A DNA stretch of 64,000 bases from Pseudodesulfovibrio portus (GCF_026000375.1 NZ_AP026708.1:2950001-3014000), one strand, 5' to 3'; shown: positions 44,431-54,290, numbered from the stretch's first letter. Notes: generated by a model from the letters alone, not told the origin. Made by a program: numbers and translations.

Positions 44431-45042
44431 ATGCATAATGTTCTCAAGGTCATGAATGCGGGCGGCGTTGCCGTCTATCCGACGGAGACGCTGTACGCAG
44501 TCGGCTGCGACGCCATGAATCGCGAAGCATGCGAGCGGGTGACCCGCATCAAGGGGCGGCCCGACGACATGCCGCTGCCGCTGATCATCGGCAGCATTGA
44601 CATGCTGGGGCTGGTCACGGACAACAAGTCCTCCTCCCTGCTGGAACTGGCCAAGGCGTTCTGGCCCGGCCCCCTGTCCATCCTGGTCAAGGCCATTCCC
44701 GAATTGCCCGACCTCCTCTGTGACGAGGAAGGGTATACCTCTGTCCGATACAGCGGCCATCCCTTTGCCGCCGAACTCTCCCGCCGGTTGAAGCGGCCCA
44801 TCGTGGCCACCAGCGCCAATATCTCCGGCCAGGAGCCCGTGGCGCTGCCCGAGGACCTCGATCCCGAACTGCTGGCGCTGGTCGACGAATCCTACCTCGA
44901 TCCGCCGTGGCCCAGGGGCGACAAGCCGTCCACCGTGGTCCGCATGCTCGGCGCAAGCCGTTTGGAGATTCTCCGCGACGGTGCCGTGTCCGTGAAAAAG
45001 CTCTGCGACAAGGGCTTTTCCGTTTCCCTGCAATCGTCATAG
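44431..45042 (+). CDS. Sua5/YciO/YrdC-family protein (threonylcarbamoyl-AMP synthase-like)
   Basis: A 203-residue YrdC-fold protein: GGVAVYPTETLYAVGCDAMN, RIKGRPDDMPLPLIIGS, FWPGPLSILVKA, VRYSGHP and PIVATSANISGQEP match the family that makes threonylcarbamoyl-AMP for t6A37 in tRNA. YciO paralogues are similar, so the exact activity is not certain. It follows the methyltransferase gene by 13 bases. A 567-base spacer comes after it. Confidence 0.88.
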   Translation: MHNVLKVMNAGGVAVYPTETLYAVGCDAMNREACERVTRIKGRPDDMPLPLIIGSIDMLGLVTDNKSSSLLELAKAFWPGPLSILVKAIPELPDLLCDEEGYTSVRYSGHPFAAELSRRLKRPIVATSANISGQEPVALPEDLDPELLALVDESYLDPPWPRGDKPSTVVRMLGASRLEILRDGAVSVKKLCDKGFSVSLQSS

Positions 45043-45291
45043 TCTCCCCACCGCAGCCGGTTTTTCTGCGCGTTCTCCATAAGGGGGGCGCGCAGCGTCG
45101 TTTCGGCCAATCGCGACGGACCGACCGTATAAAATCTTGAACTCCGATACACCCAAAATGGACCTTTGCCCGCAAAGGGTAAAAAATATTGTACCGTTTT
45201 CAGGGGGTGCTGTTGCGGAAGACGATTCTGGCACAAATACAAATATTTGAATTTATTTGACTAAAAAATAATTGCACCTGTTTGTCAGTCT

Positions 45292-45308
45292 TTGGCACGT
45301 CGGTTGCT
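45292..45308 (+). promoter_or_regulatory. sigma-54 (-24/-12) promoter
   Basis: TTGGCACGTCGGTTGCT: GG at 45294-45295 and GC at 45306-45307 with ten bases between, matching TGGCAC-N5-TTGCW. Transcription would begin near 45319, running right. No sigma-54 activator gene is nearby. Confidence 0.8.
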
Positions 45309-45318
45309 AAATACAAAG

Positions 45319-45440
45319 CATTCTTCTTCCTTTATTTTGCACACGAGAATCACAAGGCTTCACTGGATGGTCCGATGAAGCCTTTCTCGTATGGTTTGCA
45401 TTACGACAAATATTCCAATTTATACAGACATTTATGTATT
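45319..45440 (+). ncRNA. candidate structured small RNA or long 5' leader behind the sigma-54 promoter
   Basis: The predicted transcript contains CGAGA-(atcac)-AAGGCTTC ... GAAGCCTT-TCTCG, a 13-base-pair hairpin with a 15-base loop that carries GGATGG. The only reading frame over it is short and has a poor ribosome site. No intrinsic terminator follows, so it may instead be the leader of the Nudix gene 290 bases downstream. Limits are approximate. Confidence 0.35.
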
Positions 45441-45609
45441 CAGCACGCAACGACTCCGCCGATCGGGCCGGGAGCGGCGCAGTGCGAGGGCCGTCCCGTG
45501 CGGCCCGGGGAGGCGGGTACAAATTTCGTGACCGGCGCAGCTGTCGTTTGACTTCGGGGCCGGGTTCGGGGAGAGTCCGGTATATGAAATTCATGACCGG
45601 GAGAGACGC

Positions 45610-46071
45610 ATGATAGTCCGGCAGCCGTGCCCTCATTGCGGCAGGGAGGTGGGTGTGTACCGCAACCCGACCCCCACGGTGGACGTGGTCATTGCCATGC
45701 CTTCGGGGCAGGGCGAGGGAGTGGTGCTCATCAAACGGGCCAACCCGCCTTACGGCTGGGCGTTGCCCGGCGGTTTCGTGGACTACGGCGAGACCTGCGA
45801 GCACGCGGCTGTTCGGGAGATGAGAGAGGAGACCGGCCTGGACGTGACCCTGACCGGGTTGCTCGGCGTCTATTCCGACCCGGACCGGGACCCCCGTCAG
45901 CACACCATGAGCGTGGTCTACACCGGCGTGCCCGCCGATCCGGACTCGCTCCTGGCCGGGGACGACGCAGCCGAGGCAAGGGTGTTCCCCCTGGGCGAGT
46001 GGCCCGAACTGGCATTCGACCACGCACGCATCCTGGCCGATTACATGGCCGCCCGCCGGGACCGCCGGTGA
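45610..46071 (+). CDS. Nudix hydrolase
   Basis: A 153-residue Nudix protein. A zinc-ribbon half-site CPHCG leads into the fold, and the Nudix box reads [20 protein letters not shown] with E-E-T-G-L completing G-x5-E-x7-R-E-x2-E-E-x-G. Resembles ADP-ribose pyrophosphatases; substrate not determined. GGGAGAG precedes the ATG. It might be transcribed from the sigma-54 promoter upstream. Confidence 0.9.
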   Translation: MIVRQPCPHCGREVGVYRNPTPTVDVVIAMPSGQGEGVVLIKRANPPYGWALPGGFVDYGETCEHAAVREMREETGLDVTLTGLLGVYSDPDRDPRQHTMSVVYTGVPADPDSLLAGDDAAEARVFPLGEWPELAFDHARILADYMAARRDRR

Positions 46072-46135
46072 CGGAATCCGGGGGGGGCGCGTACATTTTT
46101 CGCAAACGCAATTGCCCAGCATCAAAGAAGATATC

Positions 46136-47146
46136 ATGAAAACCCTGTGCATAACCCTTGGCGACCCCTGCGGCCTCGGCCCGGAACTGGTGGCCCGCCA
46201 TTTCACTCGCGCCCCGGCAATCGGGGAGCGCATTCTGCTCATCGGTCCGGCTTCGCCCCTTGACCGGGAACTGGAGCGTATCGGCGCGGCCACGTTTTTC
46301 GAGGCCGTGACCGCACCTGCGGATGTCGTCGGCAGGGACGCCGGAATCTATCTTTTCGAACCGGAGCGGCTGGCCGGGCTCGATTTCCCGTGCGGGAAGG
46401 CCATGCCGGTCGGCGGGCTGGCTGCCGGGGCGAGCCTGGACGCGGCCGTGGACGTCCTCAAGGCCGGGATCGCCCAGGGCCTGCTGACCTGTCCGCTGAA
46501 CAAGGCCATGCTCCAGGAGGCGGGGTTCGACTTCCCCGGGCACACGGAGTTCCTGGCCGAACGACTCGGCGTGGGCCGGGAGAACGTGTGCATGCATTTG
46601 TGCGGCCACGACCCGGAGGACGATTCGCCCAAGCTGCGGGTCAGCTTGGTGACGACCCATCCGCCCCTGGCCGAGGTGCCGGGGCTGGTCACGGGCGAGC
46701 GCATCCTGCATTGCCTGCGGCTGACCGCCGGTTTCCTGCGAACCCTCGGGCTCGCCGGTCCCATCGGCGTGTGCGGCCTCAATCCCCATGCAGGGGAGTC
46801 CGGCAAGATCGGGCGTGAGGAGATCGAGGTGATCATTCCGGCCCTGGAAGCGGCCGGGGCCGAGGGGCTGGACGTGGCCGGACCCGTTCCCGGCGACACG
46901 ATTTTCCACTTCGCGGCCAGGGGCGCGTATCCGGCGGTGCTGGCCATGTATCATGACCAGGGGCTGGCCCCGCTCAAGCTCCTGCATTTCAGCCGGGCCG
47001 TGAACGTCACCCTGGGGCTGCCGTATCCGCGCACCTCGCCGGACCACGGCACCGGATACGACCTCGCGGGCACGGGCGAGGCGTCCGTGGACTCGTTCGA
47101 GGCCGCCCTGGACATGCTGCGCAGGCTGGTCGGGGAGGCCGCATGA
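46136..47146 (+). CDS. pdxA: 4-hydroxythreonine-4-phosphate dehydrogenase
   Basis: A 336-residue PdxA, an NAD-dependent step in pyridoxal phosphate synthesis. It starts MKTLCITLGDPCGLGPEL; metal- and substrate-binding regions PGHTEFLAERLG, VSLVTTHPPLAEVP, GLNPHAGESGKIGREE and AMYHDQGLAPLK are all present, and TSPDHGTGYDLAG near the end is the family signature. ATG at 46136 chosen over an upstream TTG. It overlaps gmhB by four bases. Confidence 0.95.
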   Translation: MKTLCITLGDPCGLGPELVARHFTRAPAIGERILLIGPASPLDRELERIGAATFFEAVTAPADVVGRDAGIYLFEPERLAGLDFPCGKAMPVGGLAAGASLDAAVDVLKAGIAQGLLTCPLNKAMLQEAGFDFPGHTEFLAERLGVGRENVCMHLCGHDPEDDSPKLRVSLVTTHPPLAEVPGLVTGERILHCLRLTAGFLRTLGLAGPIGVCGLNPHAGESGKIGREEIEVIIPALEAAGAEGLDVAGPVPGDTIFHFAARGAYPAVLAMYHDQGLAPLKLLHFSRAVNVTLGLPYPRTSPDHGTGYDLAGTGEASVDSFEAALDMLRRLVGEAA

Positions 47147-47688
47147 GCAAAGGAAAGCGGTATGTCCTGCTCGACCGGGACGGCACCATCATCGTGGACA
47201 AGCACTACCTGAGCGACCCGACCGGCGTGGAACTGCTCCCCGGAGCCGCCGAGGGACTCAGGCGGATGCAGGCGCTGGGCTTCGGGCTGGCCGTGCTGTC
47301 CAACCAGTCCGGCATCGGGCGGGGATATTTCGATCATGCGTCCGTCGAGGCCTGCAACCGGCGGCTCGTCGAACTGCTGGCCGAACACGGCGTGGTTGTG
47401 GACGGATTCTATTACTGCCCCCATGGACCGGAGGAGGGGTGCCTCTGCCGCAAGCCCGCCCCCGGACTCATGGACCAGGCCGCCCTCGAGCTGGGTTTCG
47501 ACCCCGGGCGGAGTTGGATGATCGGCGACAAGTGTGCCGACATGGGGCTGGGCAGGGCCACGGGCGCGGGAACCATCCTGGTCCTGACCGGCAAGGGGGA
47601 AAAGCATCGGCCCCGGTGCGTGGACGACACGGACCATGTCGCCGTGGACCTGGCCGAGGCCGCCGGCATCATCGAATCCCAGGCATGA
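47143..47688 (+). CDS. gmhB: D-glycero-beta-D-manno-heptose-1,7-bisphosphate 7-phosphatase
   Basis: A 181-residue HAD-IIIA phosphatase of lipopolysaccharide heptose synthesis. Catalytic DRDGTII, SNQSGIGRGYF, zinc-binding loop YYCPHGPEEGCLCRKP and GDKCADMGLG are all in place. It is coupled to pdxA; other envelope sugar genes (kdsB, waaA) lie a few kb away on the other strand. Confidence 0.92.
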   Translation: MSKGKRYVLLDRDGTIIVDKHYLSDPTGVELLPGAAEGLRRMQALGFGLAVLSNQSGIGRGYFDHASVEACNRRLVELLAEHGVVVDGFYYCPHGPEEGCLCRKPAPGLMDQAALELGFDPGRSWMIGDKCADMGLGRATGAGTILVLTGKGEKHRPRCVDDTDHVAVDLAEAAGIIESQA

Positions 47689-47713
47689 AAAAAGGGCTCC
47701 TCATGGAGCCCTT
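47687..47713 (-). terminator. terminator of the minus-strand carA/TPR unit
   Basis: AAGGGCTCC / GGAGCCCTT hairpin with a four-base loop. Read on the minus strand it is followed by TTTTTT, so it serves the TPR gene; the plus side has no T tract. Confidence 0.8.
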
Positions 47714-47738
47714 CCTGGTTGTTCGGTTCGGTGCCGAT

Positions 47739-48542
47739 CTACTCGGCCATCTTCTTCTGGGCGAATCTGAGCATCTTGACCGCTTCGGCGAAGTCGGGGT
47801 TGATGTCCACGGCCTTCTGGGCGGATTTGGCCATCTTGTTCCACTTGCGCCAGTCGTAGTAGAGGCGGCCGACGTTGTAGAGGAGATATTCGTCCTGGGA
47901 CGTCAGGGTCAGGGCCTTGAGATAGTATTTTTCGGCGGTCTCGTAGTCCTTCATCTTGCGCAGGACCATGCCGATGCGGTTGTATAGGTGGATGGCGTTG
48001 GGGTCATCCTTCAGGGCGTCGTCCAGCATGTGGAACGCTTCCTGGTACCGGCCCGCGTTGAGGTAGCGGTCCGCGATGTCCGCCTTGAGGTCCGTGTCCC
48101 CGCCGAAGTCGCTGACCAATTGGTCGAAGACCGACTTGGCCTGGTCCCACTCCTGGTTGTCCAGGTGCTGCTGCCCCTGTTCCAGGGCGGCCTTTTTCTG
48201 GGCCAGGATGGCCTGCAGGTCGTCCTGGACCGAGTCGTTGAGCGCCTTTTGCAGTTCCTGGAGCAGCTCGCGCATGGCGTCGAGCAGGGCACGCTCCTCT
48301 CCCGGCGCGTAGCTGATGATCAGCGGGTATATCTTCCGCAGTTCCTTGTCCGCATTGAGCGTGTAGGTGACTTTCTGGAGGATGTCCTCGAACTCCGTTC
48401 TTTCGCCCTTCATGACCTGGTTCTTGAGGAACAGTATCAAGCCGTCGTGCACCGCCTGGACGGCGGGCATGTACTTGCCTTTCTTCAGGAGGGTGGAGAC
48501 GGAGTTGAGTTTCTTGCGCGATTTTATGAGATCAGCGGACAT
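47739..48542 (-). CDS. TPR-repeat protein
   Basis: A 267-residue soluble protein: helical first half (MSADLIKSRKKLNSVSTLLK...) and at least three TPR units in the second (QHLDNQEWDQAKSVFDQL, YLNAGRYQEAFHMLDDAL, MKDYETAEKYYLKALTL). Length and style resemble conserved Desulfovibrio TPR proteins. No catalytic motif; partner unknown. Follows carA by 32 bases. Confidence 0.75.
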   Translation of the reverse strand: MSADLIKSRKKLNSVSTLLKKGKYMPAVQAVHDGLILFLKNQVMKGERTEFEDILQKVTYTLNADKELRKIYPLIISYAPGEERALLDAMRELLQELQKALNDSVQDDLQAILAQKKAALEQGQQHLDNQEWDQAKSVFDQLVSDFGGDTDLKADIADRYLNAGRYQEAFHMLDDALKDDPNAIHLYNRIGMVLRKMKDYETAEKYYLKALTLTSQDEYLLYNVGRLYYDWRKWNKMAKSAQKAVDINPDFAEAVKMLRFAQKKMAE

Positions 48543-48574
48543 GTTGCGCTCCTGCCTTTATAATCGGTGTCAGG

Positions 48575-49699
48575 CTAGTTGCCGGTACTTTCCCGGACCA
48601 TATCACGAAAACGCGTGAAGAAATAGCGGCTGTCGTGCGGGCCCGGTCCTGCTTCCGGATGGTGCTGGATGGCCAGCACGGGTTTGTCCTTGTGGCGGAA
48701 GCCCTCAAGGGTGTTGTCGTTGAGATTCATGTGGGTGGTTTCAAGGAAATCCAGCCCTGCGATGTCTACGCAGAACCCGTGGTTCTGGGAAGAAATTTCG
48801 ATCTTTTCCGTCTGCAGGTCCATGACCGGATGGTTGCATCCGTGGTGGCCGAACTTGAGCTTGTAGGTCTTGCCGCCCAGCGCCAGGCCGAGGATCTGGT
48901 GGCCCAGGCAGATGCCCGCGATGGGGTAGTCCTCGCACAGGTCCCTGGACGCCTCCACGGCGGTTTTCACGGCAGCCGGGTCGCCGGGGCCGTTGGACAG
49001 GAAGACCGCGTCCGGGGCGAGCTCGCGTACCTGGGCGGCGGTGTAGTGGGAGGGCAGGACGATCATGTCGAAGCCCTGGGCCTCCATGAGGCGCAGGATG
49101 TTCCACTTGATGCCGAAGTCGTACACGGCCAGCTTGGGGCCGGTGCCCTTCCAGGCGAAGTTCTTCATGTCGTCGATGAAGACCGGCTTCTTGCCGTCCC
49201 AGGTGTAGGGCCTGTCGCAGGACACGCGGTCGGCCAGGTTCAGCCCTTCCATGTTCTCGATGGACCGGGCTTTCTCGACCAGCTCCTGCGGGTCGACGTC
49301 GCCGGTGGCCATGAAGCCGCGCTGGGCGCCGTTGATGCGCAGGTGGCGGGTCAGGGCCCGGGTGTCGATGCCCTCTATGCCCATGACGCCGACCTCGGTC
49401 AGGTAGTCGGGCAGGGACATGGTGGAGCGCCAGTTGCTCGGTTTCTTGCAGCATTCCTTGACGATGAAGCCGCCGACCTGGACCTTGTGGGATTCAACAT
49501 CCTCGGGGTTCACGCCGTAGTTGCCGATGAGCGGGTAGGTCATGGTCACCATCTGGCCGGTGTAGGAGGGGTCGGTCAGGATTTCCTGATATCCGGTCAT
49601 GCCGGTGTTGAAGATGACCTCTCCCGAGGCCTCTCCCTGGCCGGTGAAGCTGGTTCCCTTGAAGAGGGTTCCGTCTTCCAGGGCAAGAATCGCTTTCAT
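48575..49699 (-). CDS. carA: carbamoyl-phosphate synthase small subunit
   Basis: A 374-residue CarA that hydrolyses glutamine and passes ammonia to CarB. N-terminal domain [15 protein letters not shown] ... [20 protein letters not shown], and a glutaminase domain with nucleophile Cys in [15 protein letters not shown] plus HGCNHPV and [14 protein letters not shown]. It starts at the base after the kdsB stop. carB is not in the window. Confidence 0.96.
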   Translation of the reverse strand: MKAILALEDGTLFKGTSFTGQGEASGEVIFNTGMTGYQEILTDPSYTGQMVTMTYPLIGNYGVNPEDVESHKVQVGGFIVKECCKKPSNWRSTMSLPDYLTEVGVMGIEGIDTRALTRHLRINGAQRGFMATGDVDPQELVEKARSIENMEGLNLADRVSCDRPYTWDGKKPVFIDDMKNFAWKGTGPKLAVYDFGIKWNILRLMEAQGFDMIVLPSHYTAAQVRELAPDAVFLSNGPGDPAAVKTAVEASRDLCEDYPIAGICLGHQILGLALGGKTYKLKFGHHGCNHPVMDLQTEKIEISSQNHGFCVDIAGLDFLETTHMNLNDNTLEGFRHKDKPVLAIQHHPEAGPGPHDSRYFFTRFRDMVRESTGN

Positions 49700-50440
49700 C
49701 TAATCGTTCTCCAGGATGTTCTTTGCTTTTTCGAGATCCTCGGGTCTGTCCACTCCGTGGCAGGCATACCCGGTCTCGGTCACGTAAATATCTATTCCGT
49801 CTTCGAGCAAACGAAGCTGCTCCAGTTTTTCTCGTTGTTCCAGCGGGCTCGGGTCCAGCTCGCCGAACCGTTCGAGCGCTTCCATGCGGAAGGCGTAGAG
49901 CCCGATGTGGAGCAGGAACCCGTGCACTTTTTCGTCCCGGTCGAACGGCACCAGGGAGCGCGAGAAATACAGCGCCCGCCCGTTTTGCGCCCTGACCACC
50001 TTGACCCGGTCCGGGGACAGGGCCTCCTCTTCGCCGATGGCCGTGGCCAGGGTGGTCACCCTCACCCGGCAGTCGGTGAACGGGGCCACCAGTTCGGAGA
50101 GCATCTCCGGCTCGAGGCACGGCTCGTCGCCCTGGATGTTGACCACCACGGCGTCGGGGTCGATATCGATCTGCCGTGCCGCCTCCAGCACCCGGTCCGT
50201 GCCGCTGGTGTGATCCTTTCGGGTCATGACCACGGGTACGTTCAGGGAGCGCGCCGCCTCGAAGATGCGCTCGTCGTCGGTGGCCAGCGTGACGCTGGTC
50301 ATGCGCTCGCACTGCACGGCCCGGCTGTAGACGTGCCAGAACATGGGCCTGCCCATGATCTCAGCCAGGGGCTTGCCCGGAAAGCGGGAGGATTCGTACC
50401 TCGCCGGGATGATTCCGTGACACTCGGGAAATTCGCTCAT
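49700..50440 (-). CDS. kdsB: 3-deoxy-manno-octulosonate cytidylyltransferase
   Basis: A 246-residue KdsB that makes CMP-Kdo for lipid A-core assembly. Motifs: [53 protein letters not shown] and [14 protein letters not shown] at 50440 (CACGGAACAAA upstream) gives the standard start; an in-frame ATG at 50467 would overlap waaA by eight bases and is the alternative. waaA is directly upstream. Confidence 0.95.
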   Translation of the reverse strand: MSEFPECHGIIPARYESSRFPGKPLAEIMGRPMFWHVYSRAVQCERMTSVTLATDDERIFEAARSLNVPVVMTRKDHTSGTDRVLEAARQIDIDPDAVVVNIQGDEPCLEPEMLSELVAPFTDCRVRVTTLATAIGEEEALSPDRVKVVRAQNGRALYFSRSLVPFDRDEKVHGFLLHIGLYAFRMEALERFGELDPSPLEQREKLEQLRLLEDGIDIYVTETGYACHGVDRPEDLEKAKNILEND

Positions 50441-50459
50441 TTTGTTCCGTGAAGCGTAG

Positions 50460-51743
50460 TTAATCATTATTTATGAAATCGGCAAGCCGTTTGCACACGG
50501 CTTTCGCGCCGCCCCGTCGATCCTTGATGTACGCCCTGGCCCTGGCGGCCACGGTCTTTCGCGGTTCGGGGCTGCTCAGGATGGCCGCCAGCCCGTCCAG
50601 GGCGTCGCGCCAGTCCCCGGCTTCCACGGCCAGGCCGGAGTCGATGATCTCCCGGCCCACCCAGGCGAAGTTCTTCCAGTGGGGGCCGGTGACGGGGGTC
50701 ACGCCGCAGGTCAGGGGCTCCAGGAAATTCTGTCCGCCCATGGGGGCCAGGCTGCCGCCCACAAAGGCCGCCTTGGCCAGGCCGTATGCCGGGACCAGTT
50801 CGCCGAAAGCGTCCCAGAGCACGACCGTGCCGGGTTCTGCCGGGCCGGTGAGTTTTGACCGCAGGGTCCAGCTCACGCCCGTCTCGTTCACGCATTTTCG
50901 CCACAGGTCCAGGTGGTGCATGTGGCGCGGGAACAGGCCGAGGATGGTCTTGGGCCGCTTGCGCATGAGCCCGGCGACCAGTTTCCGGACAGGCGTTTCC
51001 TCTTCCTTGCGCACGGAGCCGAAGACCGCGAAGTCCGCATTTTGCGGGAGGATGTCCTTGAGCGGGTTGTCCTTGCGGGGCAGGGGGGTGAAGTCGCCCA
51101 TGCGGTCGAATTTGATGTTGGGCATGACCCAGATGCGCTCGCGCCCGAACAGGGTGCCGAAGCGGCGGGCGTCGGTTTCGGACACGGCCATGACTGCGTC
51201 CGGGGCGAGTTCCCGGAACAGCGTGGGCCAGGTCAGGTATCCGGCCAGGCTCTTGGTCGTCATGCGCCCGTTGGCAAGCAGGATTTTCGTGCCGCTTCGT
51301 TTCAGCGCGCGCAGGAATCCCGGCCAGATCTCGGTCTCCAGGATAAGGGCCGTCCGGGGCCGGACCTGGGCGGCCATGCGGTCCATGAGGTCCGGCGCGT
51401 CAAAGGGGAAATACCAGGGCTGCACGGCCAACCCCTTCTTGCCGGCGTTGATTTCATCGGCGGCGCGGACCAGGGTCTGGTAGCCCTGAAGGGTGTTGGT
51501 GGTGACCAGCACGCGCAGGGTCTCGTCCAGGGGGGACTGCAGATTCTTGAGCACTTCCCAGGCCAGGTACGCCTCGCCGCCGCTGGCCGCCTGTATCCAC
51601 AGGTGGGCCGGGGCGGGCAGGCCGCCGGACAGGATGCGCTGTTCCCAGCCGTCCCTGAGCCGGTGGTTGAATTTGAGCAGGGGCAGGGCCGCTTTCCAAC
51701 CGAGAGAGTATGCCTTGAGGGCGAAATCGGTGGCCGTGGTCAT
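50460..51743 (-). CDS. waaA: Kdo transferase
   Basis: A 427-residue WaaA/KdtA that moves Kdo from CMP-Kdo to lipid A at the inner membrane. The N-terminal acceptor-side motif [34 protein letters not shown] and the C-terminal donor domain with [16 protein letters not shown] are characteristic. The N-terminal hydrophobic anchor is short. It lies between ddl and kdsB. Confidence 0.93.
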   Translation of the reverse strand: MTTATDFALKAYSLGWKAALPLLKFNHRLRDGWEQRILSGGLPAPAHLWIQAASGGEAYLAWEVLKNLQSPLDETLRVLVTTNTLQGYQTLVRAADEINAGKKGLAVQPWYFPFDAPDLMDRMAAQVRPRTALILETEIWPGFLRALKRSGTKILLANGRMTTKSLAGYLTWPTLFRELAPDAVMAVSETDARRFGTLFGRERIWVMPNIKFDRMGDFTPLPRKDNPLKDILPQNADFAVFGSVRKEEETPVRKLVAGLMRKRPKTILGLFPRHMHHLDLWRKCVNETGVSWTLRSKLTGPAEPGTVVLWDAFGELVPAYGLAKAAFVGGSLAPMGGQNFLEPLTCGVTPVTGPHWKNFAWVGREIIDSGLAVEAGDWRDALDGLAAILSSPEPRKTVAARARAYIKDRRGGAKAVCKRLADFINND

Positions 51744-52658
51744 CTAGGCGCACCCCGTCTCGATGCCGAGCCGGATCAGCTCCCCGATGAGGTCGGTGAA
51801 GGAGAGCCCCACGTGGGCTGCGGCCTGGGGAAGCAGGCTGGTGGGGGTCATGCCGGGCAGGGTGTTGACTTCCAGCAGGTAGGCCTCGCCGGAGTCCGTG
51901 ACCATGAAGTCGCCCCGGCTGTAGCCGGTCAGTCCCAGCGCCTTGTGTGCCGCGAGCATCTGGCCCTGGATGGAGGCGGTCAGGGCGTCGCTGACCGGCG
52001 CCGGGCAGATTTCGTCGGCCCCGTCCTCCGCGTACTTGTTCTCGTAGTCGAAGAATTCGGCGTTCGCCTTGGGCCGGATCATGATCAGGGGCAGCGCCCT
52101 GTCTCCGAGAATCCCGCAGGTCAGTTCCACGCCGGGGATGTATTCCTCGACCAGGGCGGACTGGCACATGGCAAACACCTTGTCCAGCGCCGCCGGGAGG
52201 TCCTCGGCCTTTTTCACCAGGGACATGCCCAGGCTGGAGCCGCCCTTGTCCGGCTTGACGAACACGGGGAGCGGCAGGTCCAGCGGGGCGTTCACGCCTT
52301 GGGTGGGGGTGATGATCTGCCAGGCCGGGGTCTTGATGGCCAGGTCCTCGAAAACTTCCTTGGAGGCCGCCTTGTTCAGGGCCAGGTAGGAAGCTGCGGG
52401 CCCGGCCCCCTGGTAGGGGCAGCCCGCCTTGTCCAGCACGGCCTGGATGAGTCCGTCCTCACCGGGCGTGCCGTGCAGGTTGATGAAGGCGAAGTCGGCC
52501 TTTCTGGCCGTCTTCAGCAGGTTCTTAAAGTCGTCGGCCGGGTCGAAGAAGGTCACGTCGTGTCCCAGTTCCTCCAGGGCCGTGTGGATCTTCCTGGCCC
52601 CGGACAGGGAGACGTCTCGTTCGTCAGACCAGCCGCCCGCTATCAAAATCACATGCAT
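51744..52658 (-). CDS. ddl: D-alanine--D-alanine ligase
   Basis: A 304-residue ATP-grasp ligase for the peptidoglycan D-Ala-D-Ala unit. VILIAGGWSDERDVSLSGA at the start, LPVFVKPDKGGSSLGMSLV, YSRGDFMV and LLEVNTLPGMTPTSLLP at the C-terminus are conserved. It starts 35 bases inside the end of the HD-domain gene. Confidence 0.94.
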   Translation of the reverse strand: MHVILIAGGWSDERDVSLSGARKIHTALEELGHDVTFFDPADDFKNLLKTARKADFAFINLHGTPGEDGLIQAVLDKAGCPYQGAGPAASYLALNKAASKEVFEDLAIKTPAWQIITPTQGVNAPLDLPLPVFVKPDKGGSSLGMSLVKKAEDLPAALDKVFAMCQSALVEEYIPGVELTCGILGDRALPLIMIRPKANAEFFDYENKYAEDGADEICPAPVSDALTASIQGQMLAAHKALGLTGYSRGDFMVTDSGEAYLLEVNTLPGMTPTSLLPQAAAHVGLSFTDLIGELIRLGIETGCA

Positions 52659-53259
52659 TGAGGTCTACCTTGAGCGTGTCGTTGAGCAGTTTTTCCAGGG
52701 TCAGAGTCTGGTTTTTGGTTGTCAGGATGTTCTCCCGGAGGCCGAGGGGAATACCGTACCGCTTGATCAGGTCCTCGAAGCGCTCCTCGATGGGGACGGT
52801 CCGGTTGTGGTTGACGCGCTTGTCCGCGTAGAGCACGGCCAGGGGAGTGAAATACTTGTCGAGGTCCAGCTCGAAAGGCCAGTAAACGTGGTGGGTGACG
52901 CCCGAGGCGATGGCCGGGTTGCCGGTCAGTTCCACGGTCCAGGCCCCCCCGAGTTGGCTGTGGTTGCCGCCGTGCCGGATGGAGTAGGTCTTGGCGATGT
53001 CGTGGAGCATGGCCGAGGCGCGGACCGTGGGGACGTCCACGTCCATGCCCAGCTCGCCGGCGCGCCGGGCCAGGAAGGTGGCGATGTCGGCCACCTTGAG
53101 GCTGTGGGCGGCCACATTGTCCAGCATGTCCAACCTGTCCCAGAACGCCCTGCATTGGCCGTCGTCCGGCACCGGGAGAGCGGGGTCGAAGGCAATTCCC
53201 GGCGGGGAAGGCAGCGGGGAGCGGGCGGAAAACTGTGCACTCGGTTTTTTTGCTGTCAT
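52624..53259 (-). CDS. HD-domain phosphohydrolase-like protein
   Basis: A 211-residue protein with an HD domain: NVAAHSLKVADIATFLARR, ASAMLHDIAKTYSIRHG and SGVTHHVYWP give the expected H...HD...H metal ligands. It resembles HDIG/YqeK-like hydrolases. Substrate unknown. The long overlap with ddl (35 bases) points to coupled translation; the start used is ATG at 53259, though a later start is possible. Confidence 0.8.
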   Translation of the reverse strand: MTAKKPSAQFSARSPLPSPPGIAFDPALPVPDDGQCRAFWDRLDMLDNVAAHSLKVADIATFLARRAGELGMDVDVPTVRASAMLHDIAKTYSIRHGGNHSQLGGAWTVELTGNPAIASGVTHHVYWPFELDLDKYFTPLAVLYADKRVNHNRTVPIEERFEDLIKRYGIPLGLRENILTTKNQTLTLEKLLNDTLKVDLNACDFDSGRLV

Positions 53260-53480
53260 GGCGTGGCGTTCACGGTGGGCGGCGCAGGGCCGTGGTTGGT
53301 CGGCCGCATCATTGCGCCCGACCGGTCTTACCTACCAGTCCGGCGGGGAAAAATAAAGCGGGAGGCAGGGATTTCCCGGGAGGCGCGGCGGACCCGGTCG
53401 ATGTTTTCCGTCCCGGTATCGCGCTTTTTCCCCAGATGGGCTATATTGGGGGCTGAGGGAGATAAAAGGAGCGCAATGGA

Positions 53481-54143
53481 GTGATGCTGCAAGGCTTGTT
53501 CTTCTTGTCTTTTTTTGCCATCGGCCTGGTCTGTGTCCGACTGTGGCGGCTGTCCGCCGTGCACCGTGTCCCGGGCTGCGGCTGGTGGGCCGGGGGGTGT
53601 GCGGGCATCGCCCTGGCAACGCTGCTGGCGGGAGCCAGCCCGTGGGTGGGCGAATGGGCCCGGACCATGGCCGCGCACGTCGCCTCCATCGGCGGATTCT
53701 GCGCCCTGTGGCTGGGCACGCGCCGTTTTGTCGGCGGCAGCCCGGCCCGTATCGCCCCGTTCCTCTTTATGGCCTTCCTGGCCTTCCTGGCCGGGGTCTT
53801 TTTCTGGCTCGCCCGTATCGCCCCTTCCTACCCGATGCGGCTGACCATCAACTGCGTCTCCCTGCTCCTGTTTTCGGGGGGCATCGCCCGGATTCTGTTC
53901 ACCGCCCGCATGGGCTCCGGCCTGGTCACCACGGCGGGCGTGCTGTACATGATCTTCTCCCTGATCAACACTCTCAGGACGGTCAACATTATCCTCACGC
54001 CCGCTCCGGGCTCGTTTTTCCTGTCCAACGCGGCCAGCCGGAATCTGACCGTGGCCATGGTCCCCGTCATCCTGGCCGCCCTGGTCTCGCTGGAATTCCT
54101 GGCCCGGGCAGCTTTGGCGAATGAGACAAAAGATGATTCGTGA
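53481..54143 (+). CDS. orphan polytopic membrane protein
   Basis: A 220-residue hydrophobic protein with about seven predicted membrane segments (first LFFLSFFAIGLVCVRLW, last VAMVPVILAALVSLEFL) and a short polar tail ending NETKDDS. This pattern resembles seven-helix sensor modules that normally sit in front of GGDEF or kinase domains, but no output domain follows. The GTG at 53481 has AAAAGGAG upstream; ATG at 53484 is an alternative. hypD follows; no functional link is evident. Confidence 0.65.
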   Translation: MMLQGLFFLSFFAIGLVCVRLWRLSAVHRVPGCGWWAGGCAGIALATLLAGASPWVGEWARTMAAHVASIGGFCALWLGTRRFVGGSPARIAPFLFMAFLAFLAGVFFWLARIAPSYPMRLTINCVSLLLFSGGIARILFTARMGSGLVTTAGVLYMIFSLINTLRTVNIILTPAPGSFFLSNAASRNLTVAMVPVILAALVSLEFLARAALANETKDDS

Positions 54144-54290
54144 TTTCAGGCTGTTGACGTAGCTCTCCTTCCGCCTCACCGCACCTGTCGCATCGAGCGG
54201 GTTTTTCATTTGCCCACTTCTTTCAGAAGGTATATGACTGTCGCTAACCTGATGGATTCCGACCCACCATTTTTACAAAGGATTCGAGTT

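Larger units (their letters stand above)
45043..45609. other. 567-base spacer with sigma-54 promoter and structured region
   Basis: No convincing gene. From left: a perfect CCTTTG-cccg-CAAAGG dyad; an A/T-rich tract with the palindrome CAAATATTTG, possibly for an activator or IHF; the sigma-54 promoter at 45292; a strong hairpin at about 45349-45393; and a GC-rich end with an imperfect direct repeat (AAATTTCGTGACCGG near 45521 and GAAATTCATGACCGG near 45586) just before the Nudix gene. Confidence 0.6.

Noticed and set aside
45282-45551. Reading frame of 89 codons (or 58 from an inner ATG at 45375) across the sigma-54 promoter region
   Set aside because: The long version starts inside the promoter, the inner start lacks a proper ribosome site, and the second half is merely GC-rich open frame with no recognisable motif.
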